From Candidatus Bathyarchaeota archaeon (GTDB lineage Archaea; Thermoproteota; Bathyarchaeia; Bathyarchaeales; Bathycorpusculaceae), in contig JAAYYI010000008.1 in assembly GCA_012515445.1 (NCBI GenBank), forward strand, positions 1 to 32,966: a stretch of DNA of 32,966 bases, written 5' to 3'. The notes beneath the pieces were generated by a model. That model did not search any database. It saw only the letters and a list, made by a program, of their open reading frames with translations, and had not been told where the DNA came from. Of this stretch, positions 8,271 through 16,114 are shown piece by piece. A program made the position numbers and the translations under genes. Position 1 is the first letter of the stretch. Each line of letters begins with the position of its first letter.

Positions 8271-9881
8271 CTAAAAGGTAAGTAAACGGCTTAATTCGTA
8301 TACTTCGTCCTCTGAGAGCCAACCAAGCTGCCTAAGTGCAGTCAACTCCGCTTTGGCGCTTCCCCGGAATCCGCTGTTATGCAGCAAGTTATTTTTTTCA
8401 CCTAAACCCCAAATTTGCGCCTCGAATACGCTGTTAACCTGTATGTACTCTTGAGCTTTAGAAATCACCGCCGCTAAGCTTTGGTATCTTGGCACGAGTA
8501 AACCGCTGATTTTGGAGCCGCCGAGGGCACCTTTCAACTTGGCGGATAAATCAAAGTATCCCAAGCCCGATGGTGAAATAAACAGGTAACGCCTCGCCAA
8601 TCCGGATTCATAGCATACTGTATAGAAGGGTATGTACAGCAGAAGCGGCGCCTTAAACTGGGGGTCACTGATGCCTAACCCGGCAAAACCTGCAATAAGA
8701 CCCCCTCTGATCTGCATACTCCTATCGATACCCTCAACTATTGGTTTCTCACATGCGATTAGCCGGTTGCTCTCCTGCTTGTACGCAAAAACTTTTTCGT
8801 CCCGAGCTGCTTCAAGCTGGGCGATTGGTTCACGCGCTAACTTTACTTCGGCATCATGCTCAAACGTGAGGTTGGATAGGGCAGCTGCTTTCTGCTTAGC
8901 CAGCTTGTTTGCGGTATTCTCGATTTTTTTCAATTCCTTTCGCAGACCAGAAAGTTCCTTTTCCGTTTGCTTGATTTTTTCTTTCCAGCGTTTCTCGTAG
9001 ACTTCGTGTCCTTTCTTGCCGGCGGCTTTAGCGCTCTTAATATATTCCTTTAGGTCGGATTCGACTGAGACGATAAATTTTTCAGTTTTATTCTGCAGTT
9101 TCTGGTTATCTTCGAGTTCCCGATCGAAGCTTGCGGCGGTTTCCTTCATTTTACGGTTGTACTCTTTCTGTAGCTTGGCTATCTGGGGGTTGATGAATTC
9201 CTGTTGGGCTCTGATTTTTGCGTCGTCTTCCTCCTTTGCCGCGGTGGCTTCATAGTCTATTTCGGTTACGTATTGGCTGGTTAATTTCTTGACCTGTTTT
9301 AGGCACTCTTGGAGTTTAGATTCGTCCTCTCCATAGAAGGCTAAGAGTTTGTCAAGTTCACTTAATGTTTGACTGATTGCTTGCTCCTCGAGTGTGGGCA
9401 TAAGCAGGGCCATGTTTGGCTCGATTTCTGTTGTTTCTTTGCGGTAAAAGCTGAATTCGTCCATGAAGTCACGGTTATTGATTAGTCCTCTAAATGTGAA
9501 TTGAAGGTTTCTAGGCGGTTGCTGGAAGTGGTTGCTGTAGTCACGAAGGAATGCTACATAGTTCTCTCTGGGCGCCTGATAAGTCTGGAGGTTACCTAAA
9601 AACGTGGATGCTGATGGTGCTTCACCGTAGGCTACCGTGTTGCTGTGAAGCTCGAATCCGTCGAAAATCAGCGCTGAACCGTTTCGTGGGATAACCCAGA
9701 GGGGGTAACCGACTTTAGCTATGAACCTAAGCGTCTCCTGCGGTTGCCGACTGAATAAACCTCCACCTCGATTTCGGTTTAACTCCGCGAACGCGAAGAC
9801 GGCGGCTGTTTCTATATCAGCAGCGCTGCTTTTTGGAGCAGAAAACGGTAAAGTTAAGCGTTTCATGGCGGAGGTTAACAT
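8271..9881 (-). CDS. Uncharacterised protein with long central coiled coil
   Basis: A 536-residue protein I do not recognise by name. Residues 1-170 form a globular domain (PLWVIPRNGSALIFDGFELH, then a segment with NYVAFLRDYSNHF). Residues about 185-385 are a highly charged Glu/Lys/Ala-rich helix, almost certainly a coiled coil (for example KRWKEKIKQTEKELSGLRKE). Residues about 390-536 are a second globular domain with PLLLYIPFYTVCYES and RRYLFISPSGLGYF. There is no signal peptide or transmembrane segment, so it is likely cytosolic. The globular-coiled-globular layout suggests a scaffolding or dimeric bridging protein. The first ATG is used, but a second ATG five codons later is equally possible and neither has a clear ribosome binding site. 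Confidence 0.8.
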   Translation of the reverse strand: MLTSAMKRLTLPFSAPKSSAADIETAAVFAFAELNRNRGGGLFSRQPQETLRFIAKVGYPLWVIPRNGSALIFDGFELHSNTVAYGEAPSASTFLGNLQTYQAPRENYVAFLRDYSNHFQQPPRNLQFTFRGLINNRDFMDEFSFYRKETTEIEPNMALLMPTLEEQAISQTLSELDKLLAFYGEDESKLQECLKQVKKLTSQYVTEIDYEATAAKEEDDAKIRAQQEFINPQIAKLQKEYNRKMKETAASFDRELEDNQKLQNKTEKFIVSVESDLKEYIKSAKAAGKKGHEVYEKRWKEKIKQTEKELSGLRKELKKIENTANKLAKQKAAALSNLTFEHDAEVKLAREPIAQLEAARDEKVFAYKQESNRLIACEKPIVEGIDRSMQIRGGLIAGFAGLGISDPQFKAPLLLYIPFYTVCYESGLARRYLFISPSGLGYFDLSAKLKGALGGSKISGLLVPRYQSLAAVISKAQEYIQVNSVFEAQIWGLGEKNNLLHNSGFRGSAKAELTALRQLGWLSEDEVYELSRLLTF

Positions 9882-9943
9882 TGTAGCGATCAGTGAAGTA
9901 GGTATTGAACGCCAACTTTTTTAAAATTATCCCAAAACACTAC

Positions 9944-10201
9944 TCAGTGCAGTAAGGTAACGCCGTCTTCAGAGCGGGTCAATTCTTGCTTTTGGTTTAT
10001 TGTGTGCTGATACTTCGAAGTGAATTCGCGCCAAGATAGCATTGCATCCAAGTAGGCCTCTTTGGATGGCACATAGGTTGCGCTAAGGTGGCAGCTGGTG
10101 CAGAAGAATATCACGGTTTTTTCGTAGGTCTTCCTATGGATTGATAGAGTGGATTTACCGCATTTTGGGCAAACAAATAACGCGCTGTCCTCTGTAATCA
10201 A
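9944..10201 (-). CDS. Elf1-like zinc-ribbon protein
   Basis: An 85-residue protein with a four-Cys zinc ribbon: C11-P-K-C14 and C34-T-S-C37, with a beta-rich spacer (STLSIHRKTYEKTVIFF). A short helix follows, containing AYLDAMLSWREFTSKYQ. The order and spacing match the transcription elongation factor 1 (Elf1/ELOF1) family, in which the ribbon is followed by a DVY-type helix, and archaeal homologues of this size are known. That would place it at RNA polymerase during elongation. Zinc ribbons are easily confused with each other, so the family call is moderate while the metal site is secure. Confidence 0.65.
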   Translation of the reverse strand: MITEDSALFVCPKCGKSTLSIHRKTYEKTVIFFCTSCHLSATYVPSKEAYLDAMLSWREFTSKYQHTINQKQELTRSEDGVTLLH

Positions 10202-10361
10202 CGTACTCCTCCTATTTCCAATGCAAAATATGCAGAATTAAAATCTTTCCCAGCCCATTTAAAATTGAATGATTTGAAATATAAATCAGGGTATTTAATC
10301 TCTAATAATATATCTATAATCTAAAACCAGAGTGTATCTTGTAGAGCCACGGAAACTGCAA

Positions 10362-10369
10362 TAAATTAT
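10362..10369 (+). promoter_or_regulatory. TATA-like box for a probably leaderless transcript
   Basis: TAAATTAT begins 35 bases and ends 28 bases before the ATG at 10397, and no ribosome binding site precedes that ATG. This spacing puts the transcription start at or next to the start codon, the usual arrangement of leaderless archaeal mRNAs. Assigned by position and composition only. Confidence 0.4.
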
Positions 10370-10396
10370 TAAGCCACATACGGGATAACGCTAACC

Positions 10397-11194
10397 ATGC
10401 AAAACATTAACCCCATCTTCATCCTGCAGCCAGTCATCGTGATAACATTATGCTCTTTGCTGATGGTTTACTGGTACAGGAAACATCGCTTCCACGGAAT
10501 GATCTGGCTGTACACGCTGATCGCTTACGGCGGGGCAATCGCAGCCAAATACGCCCTCCAGTTACCCACGATCGGGCTGGTTATTGGTTCGGGTGAAGCA
10601 GCATTAGGATTATACTATGGCGTGCAAACGGTTGTTTTTGAGGTGGGATTCGCTTACCTCGTTGCGTATCTGGCGTTTAAACGCGGCAGTTTGGATAGGC
10701 GTGACGCGGAAGCTTTCGGTTCAGGTTTGGGTTTTTGGGAAAATGTGGGTTTTCTGAGTGCACTCTCGCTTGTAAACTTAATCGCATATTATGCTATTCT
10801 CTCAGGCGGAAGCTCACTGGCAACTACGCTATATGAACAGCTAAGTACCAATGCACCGAGCCTGTTTGCATCCGACGTTGAAGCACTCGGTTTAGTAGGC
10901 ATCGGCGTTCTAGAGCGCATCTCGTCGCTTCTGGTACATGTAGCTTGGGGCTACCTCTGCGTTATGGCAGTCATATACCGTAAAAAGGCGCTGTTTGCTA
11001 TTGCGCTGCCGATGGGTTTGATTGATTTCCTTGTACCTTTCGCATCAGCTAACGTGCTTGTGTTTGAAGTAGCGTTTTTTGCTTTAGCGGTAGTCTGCAT
11101 TATAGTAGCGTGGTATGCCACAAAGAGGCTTATCAAGCAACCTAAAACGTCTCAAACCATGCAGTCAATCCCCACACAGCAGCTGTTGTCGTGA
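10397..11194 (+). CDS. YhfC-like multi-pass membrane protein
   Basis: A 265-residue protein with about seven or eight hydrophobic helices. The layout resembles the YhfC family (putative intramembrane metalloproteases): an N-terminal helix, RHKFH-type basic loop (YWYRKHRFHGMIW), a central motif AFGSGLGFWENVGFLS, and a later VLERISSLLVHVAWG in which Glu, Arg and His face a membrane helix. In YhfC these polar residues are proposed to bind metal. Proteolysis is unproven for the family and the match here is from pattern alone. It is monocistronic or leads the next gene, 57 bases downstream. Confidence 0.55.
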   Translation: MQNINPIFILQPVIVITLCSLLMVYWYRKHRFHGMIWLYTLIAYGGAIAAKYALQLPTIGLVIGSGEAALGLYYGVQTVVFEVGFAYLVAYLAFKRGSLDRRDAEAFGSGLGFWENVGFLSALSLVNLIAYYAILSGGSSLATTLYEQLSTNAPSLFASDVEALGLVGIGVLERISSLLVHVAWGYLCVMAVIYRKKALFAIALPMGLIDFLVPFASANVLVFEVAFFALAVVCIIVAWYATKRLIKQPKTSQTMQSIPTQQLLS

Positions 11195-11251
11195 CTTTGC
11201 GAAAAGCTTATCCACAGTGCCCAATCAATACCAAATAGAGGCAGATTCTAT

Positions 11252-12046
11252 TTGTCGCTTGAATCAGGTAAAAACTTGGGCTTCATAGCCAGCATCATCA
11301 ACATCATAGTCCCAGTTGTCATGGGAATCGTTTTAATATCGTTCTATGCGGCATTATTCAGCCAATTATTCGCCAGCATCCAATCAGGCATAACACCTGC
11401 GCCGTTTTTTGCAGGAGGTGTCTTCTTTGTGGTAATTGGTATCGCAATTACAGCAGGCGTCTTATCCTTAGTAGGCTACATACTGTTCTTGGTAGCTATG
11501 CACCGCCTCTCACAGTACTACAGTGAACGCTCAATCTTTAGCAACCTCAGAAGAGCACTAATTATACAAATCGTAACCGCCGTAGTCATCGCGGTACTGG
11601 TCTTCGCGCCACTGTTCATCTGGTCCGGCAGCATTGCCATAGGCCCCAACCCAACATCAACACCCTCCGCCGTTTTCAGCTTACTCGGCGTTTACGCAGT
11701 AGCAGGCATAATAGGCTTCGTAATTTCAATCTACTGCTCATTACTCTACAAACGCTCCTTCGACAGACTCGCAGAAAAATCGGGAGTAGACAACTTTAGA
11801 ACCGCAGGTCTACTCTACCTAATCGGCACCATACTAAACATCGCAGGCATCGGCAGCATCATAGTCTGGATCGGATGGATATTCGCAGCGATGGGCTACC
11901 GAAAACTTCAGCCACTACCAGCTGCGCCAGCGCCGTTTGTTCCGCCATACCAAACAGGCACCGCCGTGGCAAAACGTTGCTTAGCTTGTGGCACAGAAAA
12001 CAGCCCCGACGCAGCTTACTGCCGAAACTGCGGTAGACCACTATAA
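11252..12046 (+). CDS. DUF996-like membrane protein with C-terminal zinc ribbon
   Basis: A 264-residue protein with five hydrophobic helices between residues 8 and 215 and a cytosolic zinc ribbon at the end (C-LACG ... YCRNCG, giving C-x2-C-x10-C-x2-C). The loop LVAMHRLSQYYSERSIFSNL resembles the archaeal DUF996 family, whose role is unknown. A proline-rich linker (PLPAAPAPFVPPYQ) joins the last helix to the ribbon. The start is TTG at 11252, chosen because GAGG lies about ten bases before it and it precedes the first helix; a later start would cut into that helix. Confidence 0.7.
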   Translation: MSLESGKNLGFIASIINIIVPVVMGIVLISFYAALFSQLFASIQSGITPAPFFAGGVFFVVIGIAITAGVLSLVGYILFLVAMHRLSQYYSERSIFSNLRRALIIQIVTAVVIAVLVFAPLFIWSGSIAIGPNPTSTPSAVFSLLGVYAVAGIIGFVISIYCSLLYKRSFDRLAEKSGVDNFRTAGLLYLIGTILNIAGIGSIIVWIGWIFAAMGYRKLQPLPAAPAPFVPPYQTGTAVAKRCLACGTENSPDAAYCRNCGRPL

Positions 12047-12082
12047 AGGCGTTCGCTCGCGTCGTTTTTACTTTTTTCAAAT

Positions 12083-12098
12083 TATAAGAATTCTTATA
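12083..12098. promoter_or_regulatory. 16-base perfect palindrome overlapping a probable TATA box
   Basis: TATAAGAATTCTTATA reads identically on both strands and lies 42 bases before the ferritin-like gene start. The right half overlaps CTTATAT, a good archaeal TATA candidate. A dimeric repressor bound here would block TATA-binding protein. The downstream gene stores or handles iron, so a metal-dependent regulator is an attractive but unproven reader. TAGGAG at 12125-12130 is the gene's ribosome binding site. Confidence 0.5.
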
Positions 12099-12140
12099 TG
12101 ACAGAAATATTTTCCTTATTATAATAGGAGTATTTGTTTT

Positions 12141-13121
12141 ATGGTCATCAAGCTAACAGCCGAATATACGGACTTGCTAAACCAAGCGGTTGCGAGAGAA
12201 ATCCAAGTATCAATTCAGTACATTCTTCAACATGCAAAAATGGAGAAACTAAAGGGCCGAGAGATCCCGGAGAATATACTGCTTGACAAAACAGTCTATG
12301 ACGTTGTAGGCAAGGTACTGCAGGATTTATCTATCGCTGAGATGAAGCATGCCGCCAAGATCATGGAACGCATCTACTACCTTGGCGGAGAAGCAACCAC
12401 CAAATCCAAGCAGCCGGTAATCGGCAACAGCATCAGCGAATTCGCAAAACTCGGCGTCCAAGCCGAAGAAGAAGCCCTGAGCCTATACCGAACTATCATC
12501 AACAAAGCCGCAGAACTAGGCGACTGGGAAACACGTGAACTCTTTGAGAAAATCTATGGCGACGAAGAGGAGCACCTCTTCAAATTCCAAGAGTACGCTG
12601 CCTTCCAAGACGAGTCAGAGCATCCGTATAAGGTGCCTATGCCTGAGTGGCGAAAAATCTTCACTGATGACTACTTTGCCTTGCTGAACAAGGCGGTGGC
12701 GGCTGAAATCGCTGGTATTGTCCAGTACACTAACCAGCATGAGAAAGCTGCTCTTCTGGAGTTGCGTATGCGTAAGACTCCTCTTGAGGCAGTGCAGGAC
12801 ACCAACACAGCACAGATAGTGAGTAAAATTCTCAAAGATATATTCATGGCTGAAATGAAGCATCTGGAATTGATCAGCGAACGCATCTACCTTCTTGAGG
12901 GGGAAGCCGTAACTAATCCTGAACCGCTGCCTGTTGTCGGCGAAACACTGCTTGACATGTTAAGACTTGATCATGCCCTTGAAAGCACGGCTATTCTGCT
13001 TTATCGTGAAATCATCGCTGAAGCGCTTAAACGCGGCGACACAACCACTCGGCTGATGTTTGAGGAGATCGTGAAGCAGGAAGAAGAGCACTTCTGGACA
13101 TTTGATGACTTCGTAAAATAA
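12141..13121 (+). CDS. Double-domain ferritin-like diiron protein
   Basis: A 326-residue protein made of two tandem ferritin-like four-helix bundles of about 160 residues. Both halves keep a full bacterioferritin-type ligand set: E20, E67-x2-H70, E100 or E101, E142-x2-H145 in the first, and E189, E238-x2-H241, E281, E314-x2-H317 in the second. The shared AEMKHxxxIxERIxxLxGE segment shows that the halves arose by duplication. Bacterioferritins are normally single-domain and dimerise; here one chain could form the dimer. Expected roles are iron oxidation and storage, or peroxide detoxification, in the cytosol. Whether it builds a 24-mer cage or haem-binding site is unknown; the Met that binds haem in bacterioferritin is not evident. 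A palindrome at the promoter suggests regulation. Confidence 0.85.
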   Translation: MVIKLTAEYTDLLNQAVAREIQVSIQYILQHAKMEKLKGREIPENILLDKTVYDVVGKVLQDLSIAEMKHAAKIMERIYYLGGEATTKSKQPVIGNSISEFAKLGVQAEEEALSLYRTIINKAAELGDWETRELFEKIYGDEEEHLFKFQEYAAFQDESEHPYKVPMPEWRKIFTDDYFALLNKAVAAEIAGIVQYTNQHEKAALLELRMRKTPLEAVQDTNTAQIVSKILKDIFMAEMKHLELISERIYLLEGEAVTNPEPLPVVGETLLDMLRLDHALESTAILLYREIIAEALKRGDTTTRLMFEEIVKQEEEHFWTFDDFVK

Positions 13122-13410
13122 ACCTAATTTGCTCGGGTGCTACCTCAGAGCATCACCCCCGTCCCCTTATTATAAAGGGCCAATAAGCGATTAAGCGCAT
13201 GTAAGGGGTATTTTGGGCGGTGAACCTTTAATACTGCTGCTTTATGTATGACCTTGGGGTGAAGAGCGCCTGTGATAGGATGTATTCCTGAACTGCAAGG
13301 AGCCAAAAGCTTCATCGGTTTGCAACCCTTGAGTAGGAATAGACTCACCCATAATTTTAATCCGAAAAAGCCTTAGGGTACGGTATAATCTGGTTTAATC
13401 AGTGAAGTAT
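13122..13410. other. 289-base gap, no convincing gene
   Basis: A minus-strand frame from GTG at 13348 to 13145 (67 residues) is open here but has no domain I recognise and no ribosome binding site. A short hairpin GAGT...ACTC lies near 13331-13346 and an imperfect one CCCTT...AAGGG near 13155-13170. The region might hold a small RNA, but nothing identifies one. Confidence 0.3.
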
Positions 13411-13551
13411 ATGGATAAGACATCTGCAAAGCACTGCATAGACTGCTCAACTTCCCAGCAGATAAAATGCTTCGGCATCGAAGTCGTCGGACGCGGCATA
13501 AGCAAAAACAAAAAATGCAACAAACAAAAAACATATGCAGTAGCTGAGTAG
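13411..13551 (+). CDS. 46-residue Cys-containing small protein
   Basis: Starts MDKTSAKHCIDCSTSQQIKC and has four cysteines (C9, C12, C20 and one near residue 36), with a C-x2-C knuckle that suggests zinc binding. TAG at 13549-13551 is followed by one base and then the ATG of the immunity-protein-like gene, so the two are probably co-translated. The gene is short and unrecognised. Coupling and the compact Cys pattern are the reasons for calling it; it lacks a clear ribosome binding site. Confidence 0.45.
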   Translation: MDKTSAKHCIDCSTSQQIKCFGIEVVGRGISKNKKCNKQKTYAVAE

Positions 13552-13552
13552 A

Positions 13553-14035
13553 ATGCGGGACAAACGTATTGTTGCCGAACATCGCGGTGGATTGCTAAAA
13601 AAAGAGCAGCATTACCAGTTAATGCAGTGGGCAATTAAGTGCTCAAAGCACGTGTTACCGCTCTTTGGAAAGAAAACCGACGATCGGCTTCTATATGCGT
13701 TAAGGGTTGGCGAGGACTGGCGACAGGGGAAAGCCACTGTTGGGCAAGCACAAAAAGCATCTGTGGATGCACATACTGCTGCGCGAGATCAGACTGATGC
13801 TGTCGCAGTTGCTGTGGCGCGTTCTGTTGGGCAGGCGGTTGCGACTGCGCATATGGCTGATCATTCGTTGGGGGCGGCGCTGTATGCCTTGAAAGCTGTT
13901 GAGGCGTCAGGTGGTTCAGTGGATGCTGAACGCTGCTGGCAGGATGCGCAGTTGCCGGAGGATGTTAAGGAGCTGGTTTTTATGCTTAGGGCAACAAAAA
14001 AAGGGTTACAGAAATATTGGCCAGCTGCAAAGTAA
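13553..14035 (+). CDS. Imm-5-type 'putative immunity protein' homologue
   Basis: A 160-residue, mostly helical protein. The opening RDKRIVAEHRGGLLKKEQHY, the middle WAIKCSKHVLPLFG, and the conserved VARSVGQAVATAHMADHSLG followed by AALYALKAV are the hallmarks of a widespread family annotated as putative immunity protein (Imm-5-like). The name comes from its occurrence near bacterial polymorphic toxins, but most members, including this one, have no toxin beside them, so an immunity role is not supported here. Conserved His, Asp and Arg residues in the AHMADH segment hint at a ligand or metal site. It follows the 46-residue Cys protein after one base. Confidence 0.75.
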   Translation: MRDKRIVAEHRGGLLKKEQHYQLMQWAIKCSKHVLPLFGKKTDDRLLYALRVGEDWRQGKATVGQAQKASVDAHTAARDQTDAVAVAVARSVGQAVATAHMADHSLGAALYALKAVEASGGSVDAERCWQDAQLPEDVKELVFMLRATKKGLQKYWPAAK

Positions 14036-14091
14036 GTAAAAAAGCCTTTGCCTCTCTAATATGGGCATACTAAAGAAAAAACGGGGGTGTT

Positions 14092-14811
14092 TTACTTGGC
14101 TTTTAGTAGATCCCGTATCTCTTTTAGGGTGGCAAGCATTTCTCCATCTTCATCAGCTGTTTTGGCGATATGCGTTGATCTATAGGCACCTTCTGTTCCG
14201 ACGACGTAGGGTTCCTTGAAGCGTCGTAGTTCTCGTAGTATGAAGTCGCGGACTTCCTCGTAGAACACTAAACCGTGCAGAGCGGTTTCTGGGCCTTTTT
14301 GAGGATTTGAGTTTCCAGCGGTTTCGATGTCGACTGTGCCGATTTTGAACAGTCTGTCGAAGGGGCCTGCTTTGCTTGAGATGTTTGTTATTGTCCTAAA
14401 CGGTATGTGTCTTCGAGTTACTGTGATTATGCCCTGTTTGGAGTAGACTTCGGGCATGCTGCTACCGCTTTCTGCTTTCACGGAGTACTCTAAGCTGTTA
14501 AAGTAAACCGGGGTTAAAGCTAAAGCGGGTACTAGCCAGATGAAGTTTAAGCCTATGGTCCAGAGGTTAACGGTCCAGAAGTAATCGTTTATTATCTGTG
14601 CGGCGCTGAGGCTTGCGGCGTCTGCTTGAGCTATGTATGCCGCTGCTATGAAGCAGAGTAGAACGGAAGCCCAGACGAGTAGAAACGCAAGTATGTTTTG
14701 CAGCTGCATTTTGTATAGGTACGCTTTTGCAGGCTTGAATATGGTGCCGCTTGTGATTTGCTCTACTGGCGGCCGTATGACTTTTTCGGTATTTTTATCC
14801 AGATTAGTCAC
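14092..14811 (-). CDS. Membrane PH-domain (DUF304-type) protein
   Basis: A 239-residue protein. After a polar N-terminus there are two transmembrane helices (about 36-60 and 78-100), then a bacterial-type PH domain (about 105-200) with SVKAESGSSMPEVYSKQGII, TVTRRHIPFRTITNISSKAG and a strand block containing IGTVDIETAG. A soluble tail ends LATLKEIRDLLKAK. Such proteins sit in the membrane with the PH domain in the cytosol; the biochemical role is unclear. The GTG start at 14811 overlaps the end of the upstream helix-turn-helix gene by eight bases, and the GGAGG lies almost on the start codon, so the true start may be a few codons later. Confidence 0.75.
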   Translation of the reverse strand: MTNLDKNTEKVIRPPVEQITSGTIFKPAKAYLYKMQLQNILAFLLVWASVLLCFIAAAYIAQADAASLSAAQIINDYFWTVNLWTIGLNFIWLVPALALTPVYFNSLEYSVKAESGSSMPEVYSKQGIITVTRRHIPFRTITNISSKAGPFDRLFKIGTVDIETAGNSNPQKGPETALHGLVFYEEVRDFILRELRRFKEPYVVGTEGAYRSTHIAKTADEDGEMLATLKEIRDLLKAK

Positions 14812-15301
14812 CTCCGCTTCGTTTGTATCGGGGTGACTCTTTTGCTGCTAGTTTGTTGAATACTGTGATTGCCTGCTGGGTTAGCGGTTGCTCTTTTTCG
14901 TCAGGTCTAAGTGATAGGTTGTATTCGGAGATGATTGCGACGAGAGTTTCTTGACATTCTTTTTCTTTGGGGCACTGCGGGCAGAGTTTTCCCGCGTAGG
15001 ATTCATGCTTGTACCAGATTATTACCCCGAGCTTTTCAGTGTAGACTATGTAAACTTGTGTGCTGGTTTGGTAGTCGAAGCCAATCAGTATTCCTTTGTA
15101 GTCAAGCAGTGTTTCGATGTCGAGACGGTGGCTGTTGGCGTGTTCTTTGAGGTTTTTAGCGATTTTTTCTCGGGCGCGGTTGAGGACTCTGGAGACGTAG
15201 GCGGGTGTCCATGCGGGGTGTTCTTGGGCGATTGTGCTGGTTGTTTTGCCTTTCTGGAAGTCCAGCCATACGGTTGTTTCGTCTTTTGAGAGGGAGCCCA
15301 T
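14804..15301 (-). CDS. Helix-turn-helix regulator with Cys cluster, paired with PH-domain gene
   Basis: About 165 residues from ATG at 15301 (a GTG three codons earlier is possible; GGTG lies at suitable spacing before the ATG). Residues about 5-50 are a sigma-4/LuxR-like helix-turn-helix (KGKTTSTIAQEHPAWTPAYV then SRVLNRAREKIAKNL). A middle beta-rich domain with VYIVYTEKLGVIIWYKHESY is followed by CPQCPKEKEC, a possible metal or redox cluster. It overlaps the PH-domain membrane gene, so the pair resembles a regulator with a cognate membrane protein, as in one-component membrane-linked control. This pairing is inference from overlap only. The divergent nuclease-like gene lies about 130 bases upstream. 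Confidence 0.7.
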   Translation of the reverse strand: MGSLSKDETTVWLDFQKGKTTSTIAQEHPAWTPAYVSRVLNRAREKIAKNLKEHANSHRLDIETLLDYKGILIGFDYQTSTQVYIVYTEKLGVIIWYKHESYAGKLCPQCPKEKECQETLVAIISEYNLSLRPDEKEQPLTQQAITVFNKLAAKESPRYKRSGGD

Positions 15302-15399
15302 TTCAGACACCTAATATTTACCAAAATATAGTAAAGATTTACTCATAAAGCATTCGGTTACAGCTATCGCCCAACCACCCCAGCCAAGCCACGATTAAG

Positions 15400-15406
15400 C
15401 TTATTA
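15400..15406 (+). promoter_or_regulatory. TATA-like box for probably leaderless gene
   Basis: CTTATTA ends 26 bases before the ATG at 15432. The intervening sequence has no ribosome binding site, so the transcript is probably leaderless. The same 130-base region must hold the promoter for the divergent helix-turn-helix gene. Confidence 0.4.
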
Positions 15407-15431
15407 ACAGCAGAGCAACCACAGAAAACCG

Positions 15432-16091
15432 ATGACCGAATACTCACTCCACCAAGAAATCAAAACCTACTACTCAATCCCCGGCGACAAATTCGAAGAA
15501 CCACTAAACAACTACATAATAGACATCCTAAGAGGGCAAATGGCCATTGAAATCCAAACCAAAAATTTCTCCGCTATAAAAGACAAGCTTAAAACACTCA
15601 CAAAAACCCATCAGGTGCGACTAGTCTATCCGCTGCCTGAAAATAGAATAATAACCTGCACCGCAAAAGACAATACAGTGCTCTACAAGCGCAAATCCCC
15701 CAGAAAAGGCGTCCTACATGATGTCTTCAGGGAGTTAGTTATGGTTCCCGGGATTATTGGGTCAAGCAACTTTTCTATGGAGGTCCTGTTTGTGGATGAG
15801 GAGGAAGTGAGGTGCGCTGATGGTAAGGGAAGCTGGAGAAGAAGAGGCGTCAGCATCAAAGAGAGGCGTCTGCTTGGCGTCAACCGTAGGATTCTTTTTG
15901 AGAGCAAAAATGATTTTTTGATGCTTCTGCCAGATAGTCTAAGCCGTGACTTCACGAACAGCGAGTTGGCACAGCAAGCAAAGATTCCTCTTAGGGTGGC
16001 ACGGCAGATTACTTACTGCTACAGAAAAAGCGGGTTGCTTAGCGTCGCTGGTAAGAGGGGGCGGGCTTTTATCTTCCGGAAAAATGGCTGA
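15432..16091 (+). CDS. Nuclease-like (PD-(D/E)XK type) N-domain fused to winged helix
   Basis: A 219-residue protein. Residues 1-75 contain EEPLNNYIIDILRGQMAIEI, then QTKNFSAIKDKL and VRLVYPLPENRII. The order Asp31, then E40-I-Q42, resembles the D...ExQ variant of the PD-(D/E)XK nuclease core, with strand-helix spacing to match. Residues about 165-219 form a winged helix (SRDFTNSELAQQAKIPLRVA then a wing ending RGRAFIFRKNG). In the middle, KGVLHDVFRELVMVPG may be a linker domain. Related proteins occur as lone hypothetical genes. Activity is uncertain because Gln replaces the catalytic Lys, as it does in some active and some inactive nucleases. The product could equally be a DNA-binding regulator that kept the fold. 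Confidence 0.6.
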   Translation: MTEYSLHQEIKTYYSIPGDKFEEPLNNYIIDILRGQMAIEIQTKNFSAIKDKLKTLTKTHQVRLVYPLPENRIITCTAKDNTVLYKRKSPRKGVLHDVFRELVMVPGIIGSSNFSMEVLFVDEEEVRCADGKGSWRRRGVSIKERRLLGVNRRILFESKNDFLMLLPDSLSRDFTNSELAQQAKIPLRVARQITYCYRKSGLLSVAGKRGRAFIFRKNG

Positions 16092-16114
16092 GTCAGGGGC
16101 AGGTTTTTGGAGGT

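Noticed and set aside
8632-9255. Antisense frames opposite the coiled-coil protein gene
   Set aside because: Ser/Phe-rich shadows of Lys/Glu-rich codons, without start signals.
13145-13348. Minus-strand open frame of 67 residues downstream of the ferritin-like gene
   Set aside because: GTG start without a binding site, no recognised domain, and a second frame on the same strand is similarly open for 36 codons; kept only as a described gap.
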